Positions 12,656 to 24,909 of a stretch of 64,000 nt of DNA are shown here, piece by piece; the first letter of the stretch is position 1; each line of letters opens with the position of its first letter. The stretch is from Typhlomys cinereus (Eukaryota > Chordata > Mammalia > Rodentia > Platacanthomyidae). The notes under the pieces were generated by a model that searched no databases, was not told where the DNA came from, and worked only from the letters and a program-made list of their open reading frames with translations. The stretch is from contig JALPQD010000390.1 in assembly GCA_023101885.1 (NCBI GenBank), positions 1,599,257 through 1,663,256 on the forward strand, in the 5' to 3' direction. A program made the translations under genes and the position numbers.

Positions 12656-13200
12656 GAAATGGCTGACCTTTGAAATATATACGAATTTTATTATCATATT
12701 GTTAAACTGTATAATATATTATAGTTTTACATGCATTATATATGGTATTGTTCATACAGATTTGCATGTATGTATATCGTAATTATGAAAGTTCATGTTA
12801 AATTCTTATTTTATGTTTACCACTTAGAATTGTTGAGCTTTGAAATTTAAGATGTACTTAGTAATCTTTATTAAATTCCACTAAATTTGATTTCATAATA
12901 TCTAAGCATCAAGAAGTCATCAGATACTAAGATGTTGAAACTTCTAGGTTAAGGCAACTGAGCATCAGAGAATTTATGACATCACACATTTAGCATCAAT
13001 ATTGTCACTAAATTGTGATTCATAATATTTGTTCTCCAGTTTTTGCATTTGTGTTTTTACATCAAAGGATCATTCCATAACAAGGGCTAATGTACGTTTC
13101 TGTAAACACATTACCAAGTAATCCATTGTTCTAAATTATTCACTTGCTTATTATGGGAAAACTTAAGCCACCTGGGTACTTTGCTATCCCAGAGTGGAAT
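12656..13200. other. Intergenic DNA
   Basis: AT-rich, no gene or named repeat seen. Confidence 0.4.
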
Positions 13201-13209
13201 CAATTCACT

Positions 13210-13324
13210 ATCTCCCAGGGGCATTCTGTGAACTTCAAGTAGAACTTACGAACCTCCTTTAAGAACTAAGTATGGTTTCCCTGCTTGCTTTTCTTCATGA
13301 AAAAACATAACTACGAAGGTATAC
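13210..13324 (+). promoter_or_regulatory. Candidate upstream non-coding exon and donor of the intact OR5T-type gene
   Basis: This stretch aligns by eye with 59735-59856, which lies upstream of the OR5T2-like gene. Shared features are ttgctat followed by a block ending in ctgtg(g/a)acttcaagt, and a donor-like end (cgaag|gtatac at 13319; compare caaag|gtaagt at 59851). The donor is about 2.9 kb before the OR coding start here and also at 59851. Mammalian OR genes usually have one or more short non-coding 5' exons. The TATA-like run at 59715 is not kept here (ttgctatccc at 13182-13191), so the copy may be weaker or use another start. This is inference. Confidence 0.4.
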
Positions 13325-16201
13325 GGGGTGTCTATCACTTATAGATGTTTATAAACAATAATGTTGAAATCAAAGTATATTATTTAACATATTTATTAAA
13401 GACAGGATTCTACTACATTCTTAACACAATGCATTATTGCAAATTAAGGTATATGTCTCCCAGGGAATATAGCAGTGAGTATAGGAAGAGCTTCTTTCTT
13501 ACTTTGGTTAATGGAGTTATTAGTCATAATTTGATTTGTTTCAGAAAACGTAGAACAGGAACATTAACATTCAGGGATTGTATCCATAATTTTCTTTAAA
13601 TCAGGTAATATAAAAATTGCATTTCGAGTGGTCATTTGTTTTACAATGTGTAAAGAGATTTTATTGAATTTTAAATGTACTTCCTTATACCGAGACACTT
13701 GTGTAAAAGCCTTTTCAGGTTTTTTATTTAAATAGCATGTCCAATCCAAACTTAGTTTCTTTAAATATAATTAATATGTCTGTAAATGTAATTTTCCATT
13801 GCTTCTAGGAGAAAATAGTTCCTGAATTTTGTATCATAAAAAAAAACCTTTATTATTTTCTACCTAAAAATTCTAGAAGTGGCTTTTCCTGTAGTCTTCC
13901 AGATTCTTCGTAATTTGTTATAAATGTTAAACTTATATGCTAATCTTTCTATTCTTTTTTTTATGAATCATAAATATGCACATATATAGTCCCAATAACC
14001 TAAAGTAACAGTTGACAAAACTATTTGTGTTCTGAACAAAAGTCATCAAACCATGTCCATTTTTGCCATGTTATTAGCCTGTCCACAATGCAACATCACG
14101 ATTGATAAAGTTTATGTGCCTAAGACCTATAGCATTGGTATTCTCCAAATATATTATCACTGTAAATATCAAGTTGTTATAACTAGAAAAATTAATACTT
14201 TGGTTCCAGTGAATTAATTTTTAATTCTATTATTAAAACTGATCTTAAATTTCCTATATATTTTATTGCTTAATACAATTTGAAGTTTGTTTTGTCACTT
14301 GTCATATTAAATATTGTAATCAACATGATTTAATGTCTGGTTATGGAAGTGAGTGTCACTGAAGTTTTTAGTCAATCTTATTTGTCCTTGATGTGGCAGT
14401 TCTCATTGTCCTAGGCTCCCAAAGCGAGCAAGAGATAAATGTGAGACTTCAGTGCAAGTGTTTTATTACAAATGAAACATTCCTTATTTTCCAAAATTAC
14501 ATTCTTTATATTATATCAGGAACAGCAAGATAGAAATTTTAATAGCTTATTTTTTTGAAAAATGCTTGCATTTTTTTAAAAAAAAAACTTTGCTATGGTT
14601 AAGTATACCTACCTAATTTCTTTTGTGTATTTACACTAAGCAGTGAACATTTTCTTATGTATTTTACAGATTCTTTAAATAAAAGATAAGGAAAGAAGGG
14701 TAACAAGTAATATTCTTAAATAGAAATCCATTTCAATACTACTAAATTAATCCAAGAAAATGCTAATATATAGGTGTTCGATTTAATGGTTGGCTTTGTA
14801 ATTTACATTATTAATGTGATCACTCAAAATAGAAATGACTATAATGATTGTGCATTTAAAAATAGTGAGTGCATTTATTTGCACAGAAATAAGAATAATC
14901 ATTTGTGCAAACCCCAGAAATGATGAAAGATTAAATGAAAATTCTCAAGTTAATTTTTGTTTTGTTTTTGAATCCCACACTTTCAAAGATACTATTTTAT
15001 GTACTAAGAAATCCTTTCCAATATATCAATGCTTTCTTAGAAATGTTGTGTTATTTTTTTCAGGGATAGTTTCTAACTGTCCTCTTTACAGAGGCATTTC
15101 TAATGAAATAAAAAACCTTCTTTGATAATACATGCAAATCATTTTCATGTTATGAATGTTTCAGCCAAGCCAATTACTAAATAGACATTTAACTATTATA
15201 AACACACTCTGCTACATTGCTAAGTGGTAAAATGCCATGTTGACATTGAGCTTTCCAGGAACCTGAGACACAAGGGAAGAACATTCTGCTGCTAACCTTT
15301 TTTCTTGAACAATAGCTTTAACAACATTATATTGTTTATTATAGGTAATGCATAACAACTATTAGTCATTTTCTCAATTCATTTTAAGGTACTATATATC
15401 TAAAAAACAAAAATAATATTTTTGGAACAAATATATTCAAAATTTTGCATTCATGATGAAATATATGATTTGAGATCTCTAATTATTTCATAGTAGTAAT
15501 ATTAGAAAAGTAAACATAGTGATTTTAAAAAGAAATACTAGAAGCCTAAATGAATATGTGGCAATGCTTTTTTAAAGTAAGAAAAATGAAAAAACAAATT
15601 TGAACACATAGTAAAAATGAGAGCTTTTGTTTTCTTTTTCTGACAAGATACCTCAATTCCAGGTGAACTTCTCTTCTGTTCAGCACACAAACTGAAGTAT
15701 TAATGTAATGATATAATTGTCAGGGAACCTGATCAGAAAGGTCTGAATTTGAAATGTCAGACTTATTTATCTTATGGTCTAGTTATTTCATAATACTGAC
15801 TAAATGTTGCTGTCCTTTTCGTTCAATCCAGTCCCTTTATAGAAATTTGCTTACTTCTATTTTAAAATCATTTTTTTCATGGGTACTTGTGTCAGTTTGG
15901 ATGCATAATTGAGCTATCAGAATGCTAGTACAGTATAATATGTAATAATATAAAAGCTGACAGATATCGAAACAAAAATTATAATCACCGATTGCTGTAT
16001 AACAGAAGAAATTAGACAAAAACATAGAAAATAATTAGGCAAAAATATAAAAACTAATTTCTTCAATTTATTTAGTCTGAGTGACACAATCATCTGCAAT
16101 CAACTTCTTTGTCATGGCTGTCCTTACAAGGAAAAAGTGCTTCAACATCACTGTCTAGACAGCTGATCACAGGTAATCACAATTAATACATACAATCAGC
16201 A
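13325..16201. other. Intergenic or intronic AT-rich DNA before the intact OR gene
   Basis: No coding frame of merit and no named repeat. If the 13.2-kb exon is real this is the 5' intron of the OR gene. A splice acceptor would be expected just before 16223. A tcag (16217-16220) occurs immediately before the atATGGAT start there, and the same context, atcagatATGGAT, is found at the start of the pseudogene at 42832. Confidence 0.4.
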
Positions 16202-17188
16202 ATGTCATGGACTCCATCAGATATGGATAGAAATAGAATTCAAGTCAGCAATATGACTGAAGTTACCATGTTTATACTAATGGGCTTCACCAAAGATATC
16301 GACTTACAGGTTTTCTTATTTGTATTATTTCTTGCAATATACCTTTTTACTCTGATAGGAAATTTGGGGTTGGTTTTGCTAGTCATTGGAGATTCTCGGC
16401 TTCATAATCCCATGTACTACTTTCTGAGTGTTTTGTCATTCTTGGATGCCTGTTATTCTACCGTTGTCACCCCAAAAATGTTGGTCAACTTTCTTGCAAA
16501 GAATAAATCCATTTCATATCATGGATGCGTGACCGAGATGTTCCTCTTTGTTACTTTTGGAACCACAGAATGCTTTCTGTTGGCAGCTATGGCCTATGAC
16601 CGTTATGTAGCCATCTACAGCCCTCTTCTGTATTCAGTGAGCATGTCACCCAAAGTCTTTGTGCCTCTCATGGTTGCTTCCTATGCTGGTGGTGTTTCAC
16701 ATGCTACCATTCATACAGTGGCTACCTTTCGCCTTTCTTTCTGTGGTTCCAATGAAATCAGGCATGTGTTCTGTGACATCCCTCCATTGCTTGCCATTTC
16801 TTGTTCTGACACACATATCAACCAGCTTCTGCTCTTCTATTGCGTGGGATCCATTGAAATATTCACCATCCTGATAGTTCTGGTCTCCTATGGCTTCATT
16901 CTGGTGGCCATTTTGAAGATGCGTTCTGCCGAAGGCAAGAGAAAAGTGTTCTCTACTTGTGGCTCCCACCTCACTGGTGTGTCCATCTATCACGGAACAA
17001 TCCTTTTCATGTATGTGCGACCAAATTCCAACTATGCTTTGGAGCAAGACATGATCGTGTCAACATTTTACACCATAGTGATTCCCATGCTAAATCCTGT
17101 CATCTACAGTTTGAGGAATAAAGATGTGAAGGAGGCAATGAAAAAGTTATTTGAGAGAAACTGGTTCACAAATAAAATACATTTTTGA
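16202..17188 (+). CDS. OR5T: Intact olfactory receptor, OR5T type
   Basis: A class II odorant receptor: a seven-membrane-segment G-protein-coupled receptor of olfactory neuron cilia, coupling to Golf. The frame encodes 328 residues in one exon. Landmarks: N-glycosylation site NMT at 17-19; GN of TM1 at 53-54; [10 protein letters not shown] at 67-76 (the N and YY instead of LHTPMYFF are an OR5T trait); Cys109 and Cys191 for the extracellular disulfide; [12 protein letters not shown] at 130-141; [12 protein letters not shown] at 229-240; [10 protein letters not shown] at 248-257; [16 protein letters not shown] at 295-310. The length is slightly long for an OR. The start at 16202 gives the longest frame, but Met8 (16223) aligns with the start of the related copy at 42832 and may be the true one, giving 321 residues. 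Every landmark residue I checked is present. The ligand is not predictable. Confidence 0.95.
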   Translation: MSWTPSDMDRNRIQVSNMTEVTMFILMGFTKDIDLQVFLFVLFLAIYLFTLIGNLGLVLLVIGDSRLHNPMYYFLSVLSFLDACYSTVVTPKMLVNFLAKNKSISYHGCVTEMFLFVTFGTTECFLLAAMAYDRYVAIYSPLLYSVSMSPKVFVPLMVASYAGGVSHATIHTVATFRLSFCGSNEIRHVFCDIPPLLAISCSDTHINQLLLFYCVGSIEIFTILIVLVSYGFILVAILKMRSAEGKRKVFSTCGSHLTGVSIYHGTILFMYVRPNSNYALEQDMIVSTFYTIVIPMLNPVIYSLRNKDVKEAMKKLFERNWFTNKIHF

Positions 17189-18574
17189 ATTGAGTGACTT
17201 TGGCACTTCATTGTTGGGGTCAACTTGAGAGCTCAGAACTGAACTTTGGGACATCATATAAAAAATATATATATATGTAGTGAAGGCAGGCCTGTAAGGA
17301 AGACTGCAAGATAACTTCTCATTGATATGGGAGCATCAGCCCATCGTAAACAGGTCCATGCCTGGACACATGGATATGATGGAAAGAGAACTGATATATA
17401 CATATATATGTATATATCAAGCTAAAAGATTCATTTTGGACCTTGCATCTCTCTCAGATCTTTCCTGATATGGCCAATTTCCCTTTGTTCATTCTAGTAA
17501 ACCCAAGTGCTTTGATATCCACTGTAACTTAAAATCATTAGCATGAATAAATACCCTAGTTTTTTGGCTCATGTATTCATCACTGAAATGTAAATATGAA
17601 ACTGATACATTAAACTAAGAAAGAAATGCCTACGTGGTGTGCATTAAGAAACTAAAGGAAAATATTTTTGTGTTTAGCTAATAGTGTTCATATATCTAAA
17701 GTAATTTAGCTGATGCATGGATATGTTTTCTGTTACTAACTGTGAAAAATGACAGTGAACATTGCTATTCATATGCTTTTGACTTTATGCAAACACAAAT
17801 TTATTAAATAATCATTAAGATGTCTATATGGCTGCTGCTCACCTTATTACTTGACTTTTCATTGTTGCTCATGTCTTTGGGGTTCCATGTCACTGATGCC
17901 CTTATATTAGTTGTAATATGTTTTAGATTTAATTCTTCATTTTTTGGTCCCTCTCCTTTCAGATGTTATAATGCAATTAAATTGTCCACTTTATCTTCAG
18001 ATTCTCAGACCAAACAAAATGATTGAAGATGTTTTGGCCATGTTTGACTTAGCTAATATTTCTCCTTTCATTATTAAAGTGTTTCACTTCTAAAGAGCAG
18101 AACAGTAATTATAGTAGACAGAATGCTTGAAAGTATTTCCAAGAATATTTTGAACAATTCACATTATACTTCTGTTCACAGTAGGTAAAATGTAGAATTA
18201 ATGTAGTTATTTAGCAACAGAGGAATGGATAAAAATGTAGAGTGGATTCACAATGAGTGTTTTTTCAGCCCACAGAGTTTGATGTCATAATTTGCAGGAA
18301 AATGGATGTAATTTCGATACCTCTATATTATTTGGTTTAGCTCAGGCTCCTACATACATGTCTTTGTAGATTCCAAGATTTTGTATGTTCACATAAAATA
18401 TGTACATTTGTCTTCAATTAAAGTAGAAGTGAAGTTTTGTAGGGAAACAAAAGTAACTACTAAAACAAAGTGCTGTATAAAATGAAAAGTAATAAGGAGT
18501 GAGGAAAAGGGAATACACTCAACATGCACCATACCACATGTTTGCTACTTTCCTAATAAAAGCAACTTAAGAAA
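17189..18574. other. Downstream intergenic DNA
   Basis: Contains short (TA)n runs at 17262-17276 and 17395-17418 but no gene. A stretch at about 17280-17540 is less AT-rich than its surroundings and could be an old repeat. I cannot identify it. Confidence 0.4.
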
Positions 18575-18885
18575 GCAAGACCATACTTTGCCTTTCAATT
18601 CTACGGTAAGTCCATAATGGTGAAGGAAAATATAGTCAGGAATATTAAGCAATTAGTAACATTGTATTCACAATCAGGAAGCAGAAAGAGAAAACTTTTA
18701 TTCACAGTTCCCTAACTCCTTTTTATGGACTTGAGACTCTTGCCCAGCCAGGTAAAGGAATCTACCATAAATAGAGTATATTGTCCCACTTAATTAACGT
18801 GGTCTAGTCAATTCTTCAAAGGAATATGCAGAGACTTTCATCTTACTTGATTTTACATACTATCAATCAAACACATCATTCCTCT
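18575..18885 (+). repeat. Old rodent interspersed repeat, same family as at 8434
   Basis: The order acattgtattcacaatcagg, aagcagaaagagaaaac, ctcctttttatggac, ccacttaattaacgtggtc and gaatatgcagagacttt matches, in diverged form, a repeat also seen at 8434-8790 and 21150-22130. The family name is uncertain. Confidence 0.45.
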
Positions 18886-19021
18886 TGTCCCTACAGGTCG
18901 TTAGTCTTCGTAAATGCAAAATGATGTCAGTCTTACATCAAAAATCGCCAAAGTACAAATTCCAAGCCTGTTTTCCAAGCTATTGTTTTCGTTCTTTTTT
19001 CCCATGAGCACATGACTTTTT

Positions 19022-19215
19022 TTTAAAATTTTTCTCCCACATTATATTTTTTTCTCAATCATACAAGATCAATAGGTACCTCTGTCCTCTCCCTCTCTCA
19101 TACCCTCCCCAATCCTCCCTTGCACTCTCCCCTCCTTTTTCCCTTTCTTTTATCCCCTCGCTCCCTCCCCTTTCCCACTGCCTCCTCCTCCTTCCTCCCA
19201 TCCTCTGGAGTATTC
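19022..19215 (-). repeat. Short L1 3' end fragment
   Basis: T-rich edge, then caatcatacaagatcaatag and about 120 bp of C/T-rich sequence. This is the reverse complement of the L1 tail and polypurine 3' UTR. It stops where a second, more complete 3' end begins at about 19220. Confidence 0.65.
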
Positions 19216-19219
19216 TGTT

Positions 19220-20466
19220 TTTAATATTTATTTATTTTTTCCATTCATACAAACTTGATAGGTACCCCATTCCCCTCCCTCCCTTCCTCTACCCTTCCCT
19301 GGATCCCCTTGCTCCCTCCACCCTTTTCCCCTTCCTTTCCCCTCTCCTTTTCTCCCATTGCCCCCCTACTCCCTAGAGCATCTTTTAGTGTGCATGTCAA
19401 ACTTCCCTCTGGGTCTTCCTCTCTGATGAGGTATAAGGACTCAGTAGCATTGCCTAGAGTACTTTTTTGTGTTCCCCTTTAGTATGGGAACACTATTGTG
19501 GGTGTTAATCCCTTGTCTCTAAGGATCCTAGTGCCTGTGATCCATGCTAGACTTTGGGTGGTCAATGATATGTTGGTCATTGCGCAGGTCATGCAAAGTC
19601 ATATTATGATTACTTAGGCCCTAACTTGTGTGGAATATTTTGTGTGAATGCCAAACCTCCTTCTGAGTCTTCCACTCTAGTGAGAGGCGGACTCAGTTGT
19701 ACTGCCTGGAGTCCTTTGTTGGGCTCTCTAGTAAGGGGATTGCATTATATCTGTATATCTCTTGCCTCTAAGTATCCTACTGCCTGGAGCCCCCCCCCAT
19801 CAAAGCTAGACTTTGTGGAGGTCATTAACATGTCAGCTATTGTGCAGGTCAGGCAAAGTCTGACTGCTTCAGCCCTAACTTGTGTGGAATATTTTGCATA
19901 ACATTGGTCCTCCCCATCATTAGGCTCTTATAATCTTGCCGCCCCCTCTTCCACAAGGTTCCCTGAGATTTAGGATGGGGAGAGATTTGGCTGGTCTGGT
20001 TCCAAGTAATTAATGTAAAGTCTTTGGTGTTCTGAATTTTGGTTTGTTGTTTTCAGTTTTGCTTTTCCTGCACTACCCTTGGCTGCATTCTGATTGGTAT
20101 TGAAGGTCACTTCCTAACCAAAGATAAAAGGCTGTTTAAATGAAGATCTTACTATAAGAAGGGACTGAAAGATCGATGGTATAGGAGTAGGGAACAGCAG
20201 TAATGGGGAAAGGGAGAGTCAGTGTCCCCTTTGCTGGATGTTTACCTTCTGTCTGCAGGTCCCTATACCCTCCTTGATTGCTGAGATCAAACCTTTTCAG
20301 TAGCAGGTGAGTAGGAAGTGAAGTGAGAGTGAGTTTTACTAGATGTCTGGCTACTTACATGCAATGCTTGATGGTGACCTATTTTCTATACTGAAGCATG
20401 ATCCCTCTTTTTTCTGAGGGGGACTTCTTCCCCTTTTTTCCTGTTTATAATCTTTGTGATTACAAT
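19220..20466 (-). repeat. L1 3' UTR fragment with an internal duplication
   Basis: Starts with the L1 tail (ttccattcatacaaacttga), followed by the C/T tract and the 3' UTR, and ends near tcctgtttataatctttgtg, which corresponds to about 2840-2865 of the full-length copy. A segment of about 254 bp is present twice (about 19388-19641 and 19642-19895). Each copy ends with ctaacttgtgtggaatattt (19621 and 19875). Confidence 0.8.
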
Positions 20467-21149
20467 AGGTTGTTTTCAATCAGGTTACTCTTCTGCAGTA
20501 TTCTCAGCTTTGGTCTATTCCTTTCCAATAGATTTGTATTTTTTTAACCTGTTGGATGGGTGAAGTGTTGCCTTTAGAAGAACATCCCTGTTGACACAAA
20601 GGATTAGGTCTTCCCTTACTTAACAACTGAAGATGTGTGACATCTGAAGTTTCATTGTCTTTAAGTTTGAATTTTCTCATAAAATTTTCCTGGCCACATT
20701 TCACATTTTTCTTATCTTTCTGTGACCATTTGCTCTACAGTGAAAGCAATGACAGCAGCAGTGGTAAGCCTGAGAAATGTATGCAACCTTGAATTTTTCT
20801 CTGCCAAAGAAATTGGCCCATTGCCTATGAATTCAGTCTCATGCTGGTCCTCAGACATGCACAGAATCCAATTAGATTCTTTGCAGATTATAATTTGAAT
20901 CAGTTTACAAACCAGATCCTGAAAAAAATCCTTTTTCCCTCTCTGAAATCTCATAAAGTTATTTCTCATGAAATCTGGTTTTCTTTCTCCTATATGGTAT
21001 TCCAAACTACCAACAGCACTTTCCATTAAATGCTTCATTTAGCACTGGAGAACTTCGCTAACCCACAGAGTTAAATTCTTCCATAGTCCTCTTACAAGAA
21101 GAACCATATTTACAGGTATATTACAAACATCCGGGTTGTTTGGCGCCAA
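20467..21149. other. Unidentified block, possibly an old retroelement interior
   Basis: Less AT-rich than surrounding DNA. The minus strand has two adjacent open stretches in different frames (108 residues at 20712-21038 and 66 at 20504-20704) that overlap no known landmark. The composition suggests decayed once-transcribed sequence, such as an endogenous element or retrocopy. I recognise no domain, and there is no A-tail or duplication to mark an insertion. Confidence 0.25.
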
Positions 21150-22130
21150 CTTTCTGTATAAGTTAGTTTTTCTGTTGCTTTGAAAAACATTCTTACAAAA
21201 ATTAAGATAGTGTTTATTTCATTTTATAATTTTGGGGGAAGTTTATCACAGCAGGAAAGGCATTGTGGCAAGTGGGTGAATTACTTTTTAAATCATACAT
21301 TTGGACAGGGAAGAAAAGACTGATAGATTTTATATGTACATATTAAAAATTAGCATTAATTTAAAAATGTTAGAAGTATTATATTTAGATAGTTTACTAA
21401 TCAAATCTGTGCATGTACAACCACTGACTTAGAGTTTTGGGTGATCTTCTGACATTGGTGGGAATTTCATGGCTTTAAGCAAGGAAGGCATGATTACAGG
21501 AGTAAAAACCTAGCTATTCACATTATGTGTGCCAGTCAGGAAGTAGAGAAGGACAGGAAGTAGGACATAACTTGAAGGCATGTCTACTATTGCAATAATT
21601 GCACATCACCAATAAATTCACAAAAGGGCTTAAGAGAACAAGGGATTTTATTCTGGTTTACAATTGTTGGGTTACACTTCCTTTTCCAGTTTTGCATAGG
21701 AGTTCACACTAATATCAGGAACTGAGAGAACTAGTCGCACCATATCCATAGGACCGCTGAGAGAGACAAACTTCACTTGCCCACCCAGCATGTCTGGCAA
21801 AGACACAAAAGGATGCCAATTTCCTTACCCAGTTCCTGCCATCTTATCCACCTACCAAGGGAGGAGACACACTCACCAGGGACCAGGCTTCCCCATCAAT
21901 CAGATAATCTCCTGCAAGCTTGCACCAGGCTTGACTCAGCCACTGATTCTTTATAAATGTGCCCAAAGCTCAAACCCTCAACTGAAAAGTTGACACTTTT
22001 ATCTCACTCTAACACCTACTCAGAAGGGCTTCACATTCTAACATTCTTAAAACTTCCCCAAAAGGTGCCACTAGCTTGAAACTTAAACCTGTATGTGGGT
22101 GACAGATAACATGTAAACTAAACCAATTAA
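21150..22130 (+). repeat. Old rodent interspersed repeat, possibly with a second element inside
   Basis: Left part: ttctgttgctttgaaaaac, gtgtttatttcattttat, agtttatcacagcaggaaag and cagtcaggaagtagagaagg. Right part: aaaaggtgccactagcttga. This is the same motif order as at 8434 and 18575. The middle (about 21622-22010) has a different composition and may be a separate insertion that I cannot name. Confidence 0.4.
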
Positions 22131-23518
22131 CATATATTAAATTTGAAATTGATATTCTATATCACAACCAAAAGAGGAAAATAATCATTGTTCATAAATG
22201 AAATGAAAAAAATGTGCCAGTAATATGATCTCTGAAAATGTGTGAAGATCTTAGAAGATTTTATGAATAACAGCTTATATGTCTGGCATATGTGGGGAAG
22301 GATGTAAATAGTTCTGACTGCAAACAGACTGGTAAGAATTACTCTGTTATCAAACAAATACCAAAAAAAATGTCAGGCAGCTATGAGTAAGGAACATTCT
22401 GTGTTACTCTATCCATTCTAAAAGTTTTACAGGTTATTGAAGAAATATGACATACTATTTAACACTATCAACTGAAGTACAGATACTAGATTGTTTAGTT
22501 TAATTAGAAACTATTTTATCTTCATACCTCTTGAGTCTAACTTAATGTGTTTTATGTGAAGAATTAATATATGTATAAAGAGGCATTAGAAATTAGTTTA
22601 TATACTATAGTTCACTGACCAGGATATTGCCAAAATATGTTAAAGTAGACTCCAAGGTCATTGTATTTATAAGACCTATTCATAGTCATGGAATAGATCA
22701 TTGTAGGATTGAATAAAATTCCTAGAGAAAAGTCTAAGAATTTGCTGAACTAAAAAAATCAGTATGCTAATTAATGACATAACAGGATAAGAGACAAAAG
22801 CTCATGACATCTAAAAAGGTTTAAAGCAGGTTAAGTATGACTAAAGAGCAGTATGTGAATGAAGTGCAAACATTTAGCAAATTCCTATTTCTAAATCTCA
22901 ACATAAACAAATGGGAACACAAACAATTATAGATCTTACAAAGCACAAATAGCTGAGCAAAAATAAACAGGAGTATCATTCCATATTTTCTATGGCATTA
23001 TATAAAATGCCTAATATTTAAATAGATTCAGAAAATAATAGAGTATAATAAATATTTAAAATATTTCAGTAAATTTGTTGAAGGTTTAAAATTTGTGAAA
23101 GCTGTTAAATTATTAATTACTGAAGAAAGAATTTGTACCTGATTTTAAACACTCAGTATTTCAGAAGAATGTAAAATTTAGTTTTACATTAATAATCTCC
23201 AAAAATTTAAAAATAAATAATCACAAAATAAGGCCTATTTTAATCAAAAATGTGTATAACATTTTTATGAATTTGGCCAGTGAAACTAAAATGTTTTCTA
23301 ACATTTTTCTAACATTTTTAACAGTGTTTTCTAAAATATACATAAGCTGAAAATGATAAATATACAATTTGAGTACTCATGAATATGCTTTTTGAAATAA
23401 AGAAACTGATTTCTTTATCTGACAAAGCTCAAGGAATAAACAAAGCACAAAAAATAATCATGTTCAACTATTTGCTTTAGAATATTTCGTTCTAAAATGT
23501 AAATGTCAGTCATGTAAT
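22131..23518. other. Intergenic AT-rich DNA
   Basis: No gene or named repeat. Confidence 0.4.
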
Positions 23519-23534
23519 TGAAAATTTTGTTTTT

Positions 23535-23811
23535 TTTTAATATTATATTTATTTATTTAATTGTGCATGTGTACATGTGTCCGCGCGTGTGTATGTGTGT
23601 GTGTCTGTGTAGAACCCCGGGCGAATTCGGGAACCACCATGGACTCCTCCACTTCTTCTGCCCAGGGATTCACAGGCTCCGCCCTACCAGGACCAGAAGC
23701 ACAGGCTGCCCCCGCTTCCACCTGGCGTCTATAGGTGGGATCTGGGATCCGAACTCAGGACCTTCCACCTGCAAGGCAGAGGCTTAACCCCTGAGCCACC
23801 TCTCCAGCCCC
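23535..23811 (-). repeat. B2-like SINE with 16-bp target-site duplication
   Basis: Minus-strand copy with head at 23811 (reverse of cctctccagcccc) and T-rich tail at the left. Exact duplication TGAAAATTTTGTTTTT at 23519-23534 and 23812-23827. It lacks about 10 bp (the cttgtttact region) found in the copies at 8886 and 57125, as does the copy at 54534. Confidence 0.93.
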
Positions 23812-23827
23812 TGAAAATTTTGTTTTT

Positions 23828-24909
23828 GAACAACATTGAAAATATAAAGATATTGCAGCAGCATACTTAATTTGTTTCCTGTGTCTCAGGACTAGATGGC
23901 AATGAACTTGTTCATCAAGTTTACAATAGGGCATATACTACATCATAAAGTTGCGTTAACTTAAATCACTTCTATATGTCAAGCCGAAACATCACCAGAG
24001 ACAGTACCAAGATCATGATTATCTCAGAGATTTTTAATGTGATAAATATTATCAAATTTTATACTTTAATTTGATATCAGAACTCCAAAAGAGTACAGGA
24101 CAAATGGCCTAAATTATATTTCACTATGTCACATACAATAGAAATTCAGTTTATTCTTGAGAGCATGCACATGACTGTCAAAAATTATTACCATGTCTTT
24201 CTCGGTCAGTAGCTTTCAATACTTTTACCTGCTATTACTAACACTACAGTATAGCAATTTCTAATAATTTAAATTTTTGTAATAGGTTGCTCTAAATTCA
24301 AACTTTGGAAGTAATAAATATATTTCCTTATAAAATTTATGTGCTTGTACTGAAAGAATTGACATTTATTTTTAAGTGGCAGTGAATAGTCTCCAAATAT
24401 GGATATTAAACTTTAAAAATGGAATGGATATAAAGCACTTGAGAGTAAAAGACACTATTTTCGAGTATTGTATGCAATAATATTCCCTTAGAAGATAAAT
24501 GTGGACCCATGCTGTGTCTCAGAGGAAATTGAAACTAAGACTTTCAGAGATATTTTAAAGATAACTGAACTGATAACAAGTGAGTTGTTATACATACAAT
24601 GGATTAATTCTGACACTGTTGACATTGTGCCAAAATTATATTCTTCATGATATATTAGATAAAACTCTAGTGTGTCCAAAGTATTATGCAATATATTTTA
24701 CAACTGCAAACAACTTTTTATTGTTCTTCAAGCTAGCTTGTGTATAGATCTTGGGTTCAAGATCTATGTCATGATTTTCTTTTGAAATATACACAATGAA
24801 ACCCCATACCTGGAAATATCCAGGGCATGTCTATATAAGTATAACTTCACATACATATAAACACAGCTTTCAATTGATTCAGAAAGACACCCCAGAGAGA
24901 TTTTTAATG
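23828..24909. other. Intergenic AT-rich DNA
   Basis: No gene or named repeat. It lies directly downstream (in gene orientation) of the OR8H-type locus. Confidence 0.4.

Noticed and set aside
20712..21038. Possible 108-residue minus-strand protein
   Set aside because: No recognisable domain, no neighbours or retrocopy signature, and the frame breaks on both sides. Kept only as an unidentified block.
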